Shown: positions 61,075 through 64,000 of the stretch, one piece after another
Position numbering within the stretch: the stretch's first letter is position 1
Layout: every line of letters begins with the position of its first letter
NCBI RefSeq assembly: GCF_938039245.1
Contig: NZ_CALHVN010000025.1
Coordinates: forward strand, 1-64,000
Direction of reading: 5' to 3'
Length of the DNA: 64,000 nucleotides
DNA from: an uncultured Campylobacter sp.
Lineage (GTDB): Bacteria; Campylobacterota; Campylobacteria; Campylobacterales; Campylobacteraceae
Notes under the pieces: generated by a model
Database searches by the model: none
The model's input: the letters and a program-made list of their open reading frames with translations, nothing else
Told to the model about the DNA's origin: nothing
Made by a program: the position numbers and the translations under genes

Positions 61075-62303
61075 AAATAGCCGTTATCGGACTAGGATAC
61101 GTCGGGTTGCCATTGGCGGCGGCGTTTAGCGAGAAATACGAAGTCACGGGCTTTGACGTAAACGCTGCCCGCATAGAGGAGCTTAAAGGCGGGTATGACC
61201 GCACGCTGGAGCTAAGTGCTGAGCAGATGAAAAAAGCGATAGAGAACGGCATGAAATTTAGCCTAAATTTAGACGATATTAGAGATTGCAACTTCTTTAT
61301 CGTTACCGTTCCGACGCCGATAGATAAGAATAAGCGCCCGGATCTAACGCCAGTGGTAAAAGCTACGCAAAGCGTCGCAAAGGTGCTAAAAAAAGGTGAT
61401 ATCGTCGTGTATGAAAGCACGGTGTATCCGGGCGTTACGGAGGAGATCTGCGTGCCGCTACTTGAGCAAAGCGGACTTAAATTTAACGAGGACTTTTTCT
61501 GCGGATACTCGCCGGAGCGCATAAATCCGGGCGATAAAGAGCATACCGTAACTAAAATCAAAAAAATCACTAGCGGCTCGACGCCGGAAATCGCCGACAA
61601 GGTCGATGAGGTCTACCGCTCGATTATTACGGCTGGCACGCACAAAGCGCCTACTATCAAGGTCGCCGAGGCCGCCAAAGTCATCGAAAACACGCAGCGC
61701 GACATAAATATCGCCTTTATGAACGAGCTTGCGATGATATTTAACAAGATGAACATCGACACGAACGCCGTTTTGCAGGCGGCGGGCACGAAGTGGAATT
61801 TCTTAAATTTCCGTCCCGGGCTAGTTGGCGGTCACTGCATCGGCGTGGATCCTTATTACCTCACGCACAAGGCGCAGGAGCTGGGCTTTCATCCCGAGAT
61901 GATCCTAGCCGGACGCCGTATAAACGATAATATGGGTAAATACGCCGCCGATCAGGTCGTAAAACTGATGATAAAAAGGGGCGTTTTGATAAATTCGGCT
62001 CGCGTTTTGGTGCTTGGGCTTACGTTTAAAGAAAACTGCCCCGACATCCGCAACTCGCGCGTGATAGACGTGATCGAGGAGCTTAGGGATTTTGGTTGTC
62101 GCGTGGACATCTACGATCCGTGGGCGGACGAAGCGGAGGTAAAGCGTGAATACGGCTTGACGCCTCTAAAAAGCTTTGACGAAGCGGACTACGACTGCGT
62201 CGTGATCGCCGTCGCTCACGATAAATTTAAAGGGTTAAAATTTAGCAAAGCTCTCGTTTACGATATCAAAAACGTCTACGAAAACGCCGACGCAAGGCTG
62301 TAA
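61071..62303 (+). CDS. Nucleotide-sugar dehydrogenase (TviB/WbpA-like)
   Basis: 410 residues. IGLGYVGLPLAAAFSEKYEVTGFDVN (NAD site), VTVPTPIDKNKRPDL, YSPERINPGDKEH, the catalytic-Cys motif GLVGGHCIGVDPYYL and VLGLTFKENCPDIRNSRV are TviB/WbpA signatures, so it probably oxidises a UDP-HexNAc (UDP-GalNAc/GlcNAc) at C6. Second dehydrogenase of the locus, distinct from Ugd. Its stop (TAATG) overlaps the flippase start. Confidence 0.92.
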   Translation: MKIAVIGLGYVGLPLAAAFSEKYEVTGFDVNAARIEELKGGYDRTLELSAEQMKKAIENGMKFSLNLDDIRDCNFFIVTVPTPIDKNKRPDLTPVVKATQSVAKVLKKGDIVVYESTVYPGVTEEICVPLLEQSGLKFNEDFFCGYSPERINPGDKEHTVTKIKKITSGSTPEIADKVDEVYRSIITAGTHKAPTIKVAEAAKVIENTQRDINIAFMNELAMIFNKMNIDTNAVLQAAGTKWNFLNFRPGLVGGHCIGVDPYYLTHKAQELGFHPEMILAGRRINDNMGKYAADQVVKLMIKRGVLINSARVLVLGLTFKENCPDIRNSRVIDVIEELRDFGCRVDIYDPWADEAEVKREYGLTPLKSFDEADYDCVVIAVAHDKFKGLKFSKALVYDIKNVYENADARL

Positions 62304-63817
62304 TGCTCGTAAATTTGATCAGCTCCATCGTCGTTTTTATCGTCTCGATGGGGATAAATTTTTTCCTCACGCCCTACATTTTAAAGAGCCTAGGCAACGA
62401 AGCCTACGGCTTTGTTGGACTGTCTAACGCTATCGTGGCCTACGCTTTAGTCGTGACTGCTGCGATAAACTCCGTTAGCGGCCGCTTCGTCGCGTACGAG
62501 TGGCATAGGGACGATATCAGCGCGGCCAACGCCTACTACTCGTCGGTTCTAGTCGTAAATATCTTTTTTTGCGTTCTTATTTTGCTTGGCGCGGGCATTT
62601 TTATCTTAAATTTACAAAGCGTGCTAAACGTGAGCGACGCGCTGCTTAGCGACGTGCGGCTTACGTTTGCGTTTTATTTTATAAATTTTTGCGTCGGGCT
62701 TTTTAACGGCGTCATCAGCGTCTCGATGTTTATAAAAAACAAGCTCTACATCATCTCTATTCGCAACGCCGCGTCTGGCGCTATTTTGGCTGCTCTCATC
62801 GTCGGGCTTTTTTATTTTTTTAGACCGATGATCGCCTATATCGCGATCTCCGCTCTAGTCGCGTCGCTCTTTGTGTTTTTTACGAGTGTTTGGGTTTCGC
62901 GCCGCATAACGCCCGAGCTTAAATTTAACCCGCGAGAATTTGACTTTGCGCGGATAAAAGAGCTGCTAAAATCGGGCGTCTATAATAGCTTTAACGCCCT
63001 AAACCGCGTGCTTATGAGCGGTATGGATCTGTTTATCTGCAATATCTTTTTAAACGCGAACGCGACGGGAATTTTAGCCGTTTCAAAGGCGGCTCCGATC
63101 ATTTTAGAGAGCTTCGTGGCGCAGCTTAGCGCGATATTTGCACCCAAATTCGTCGAGCACTATTCTAAATCAAATTTGACCGCGCTTGTAGCGGAGGCTA
63201 AATTTTCGATGCGAGTTACGGCTTTTGTCATGAGCGTACCGGCGGCTATTTTCGTGGCTTTCGGGCGCGAATTTTACGCGCTTTGGTTGCCGTTTAAAAG
63301 CGCGGACGAGATAAATCTAATCTATAATCTCTCGATAATAACTCTAGTGCCGATTATATTTATCAGCTACGTTTTTTCGCTTTTTAATCTCGACGGCGCG
63401 ACAAATAAACTAAAACGTCCTGCGATAGCAAACACCATTTTGGGTGCTGGCACGATTTTGGCGCAGATTTCCGTGCTTAAATTTACGGACTACGGCATCT
63501 ACGGCATGGTTGCCGTCGGCGCCGCGCTTTATTCGGTGCGCATTTTGGGATTTGATCTCATAAACGCTGCCTTAAATTTGAGTTTGCCGCTTATCACTTT
63601 TTACGGCGTTTATTTTAAAAATTTAGCCGTTTTCGCGGCAGTTTGCGGGCTGTTTTTTTGGCTGCGAAATTTCGTGCAAATTTCAAGCTGGAGCGAATTT
63701 GCAGCGTATTCGGCAGTTTTGCTTGCAGTGGGATACGCCGCGAGCTTGTTTTTGATATTTGACAAAAGAGAGCAACGAGCCCTGATCAATAAAATCAAAT
63801 CGAAGTTTAAAAGATGA
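62303..63817 (+). CDS. Polysaccharide flippase (Wzx-type)
   Basis: 504 residues, 12-14 membrane helices, MATE-like polysaccharide-export fold. N-terminus SSIVVFIVSMGINFFLTPYILKSLGNEAYGFVGLSNAIV is typical of Wzx-like oligosaccharide flippases, as is the RIKELLKSGVYNSFNALNRVLMSGMDLFI segment in the middle. It moves lipid-linked repeat units to the periplasm. Overlaps the GT25 gene in ATGA. Confidence 0.85.
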   Translation: MLVNLISSIVVFIVSMGINFFLTPYILKSLGNEAYGFVGLSNAIVAYALVVTAAINSVSGRFVAYEWHRDDISAANAYYSSVLVVNIFFCVLILLGAGIFILNLQSVLNVSDALLSDVRLTFAFYFINFCVGLFNGVISVSMFIKNKLYIISIRNAASGAILAALIVGLFYFFRPMIAYIAISALVASLFVFFTSVWVSRRITPELKFNPREFDFARIKELLKSGVYNSFNALNRVLMSGMDLFICNIFLNANATGILAVSKAAPIILESFVAQLSAIFAPKFVEHYSKSNLTALVAEAKFSMRVTAFVMSVPAAIFVAFGREFYALWLPFKSADEINLIYNLSIITLVPIIFISYVFSLFNLDGATNKLKRPAIANTILGAGTILAQISVLKFTDYGIYGMVAVGAALYSVRILGFDLINAALNLSLPLITFYGVYFKNLAVFAAVCGLFFWLRNFVQISSWSEFAAYSAVLLAVGYAASLFLIFDKREQRALINKIKSKFKR

Positions 63818-64000
63818 AAAATTTAGTATTCGTTATCTCGCTAAAAAGCGACGTGGTGCGGCGTGAAAAGTTAAAAGAGCGGTTTAAAAATTATGACGAA
63901 TTTAAACTCGTCGAGGCAACCGACGGCAGGGTAATGAGCGCAAAGGAGTACTACGGATACGCGCTGGCTAGCCTTGAGGCTTACGGCAGGCTGTTAAGCC
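63814..64000 (+). CDS. Glycosyltransferase family 25 (partial, cut by window end)
   Basis: 62 codons of the N-terminus: KNLVFVISLKSDVVRREKLKERFKN, then FKLVEATDGRVMSAKEYYG, the opening of LPS glycosyltransferases of family GT25 (LgtB/Lex2B-like: a V-I-S/N-L start, R-R-x-x-L/M, then A-x-D-G). Donor and full length cannot be seen. Confidence 0.82.
   Translation, partial: MKNLVFVISLKSDVVRREKLKERFKNYDEFKLVEATDGRVMSAKEYYGYALASLEAYGRLLS

Overview
This window looks like chromosomal DNA of a Campylobacter with medium GC content, of the oral showae/rectus/curvus type. The evidence is the gene order (uvrC-guaA-purD-pnp; atpE-SNF-SNF-pycB-pckA), the heptose-core LPS genes, a Sel1/Hcp-type cysteine-repeat remnant and the saturation of the DNA with AAATTT words. 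No rRNA, IS element or CRISPR array was seen. One tRNA and one probable 6S RNA are present.

Layout. 1-4900 is accessory DNA: a promoter followed by a (GA)10 microsatellite, then five tightly packed genes (two TerB-like proteins, a Cys-cluster protein, a glycine-rich membrane-inserting protein and a large membrane protein) that end directly at a 5'-truncated Sel1 gene. 5100-22000 is housekeeping: uvrC, a small lipoprotein, nhaD, guaA, a flavodoxin-fold oxidoreductase, a cupin, a PIN-like protein, hemD, 6S RNA, purD, RDD, lptD, a PRTase-like gene, pnp and usp. 22350-35550 carries tRNA-Leu and atpE, two SNF Na+ symporters, TRAP QM permeases, a DUF4139 protein, pycB, pckA and a CAP-domain lipoprotein. 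36250-52220 is an LPS core locus with six GT9 heptosyltransferase-type genes, several GT4/GT2 transferases, an O-antigen ligase, a polysaccharide deacetylase and a lipid A acyltransferase. 52287-64000 starts with an exonuclease gene and continues as a plus-strand operon for surface polysaccharide: two epimerases, two nucleotide-sugar dehydrogenases, an ecotin-like inhibitor, a flippase and a GT25 gene cut by the window end.

The strongest candidate for something undescribed is a very AT-rich two-gene module (55246-58319) set cleanly into that operon between a periplasmic DNA ligase gene and galE. It encodes a DUF262 (GmrS-like) protein whose C-terminal DUF1524-like half appears to have lost the HNH catalytic residues, and an SMC/ABC-type ATPase with an added C-terminal helical domain. 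This is the architecture of an anti-phage system, but the combination does not match a named system I recognise. Second candidates are the 431-4593 cassette with its GA-repeat leader, and long low-complexity in-frame insertions inside several LPS glycosyltransferases.

The genes from 36 to 64 kb would together build lipid A-core, make UDP-uronic acid precursors, and flip and ligate a surface glycan. The 22-35 kb block is Na+-linked transport plus anaplerotic C3/C4 metabolism. All functional calls are from reading the sequence; no database search was run.
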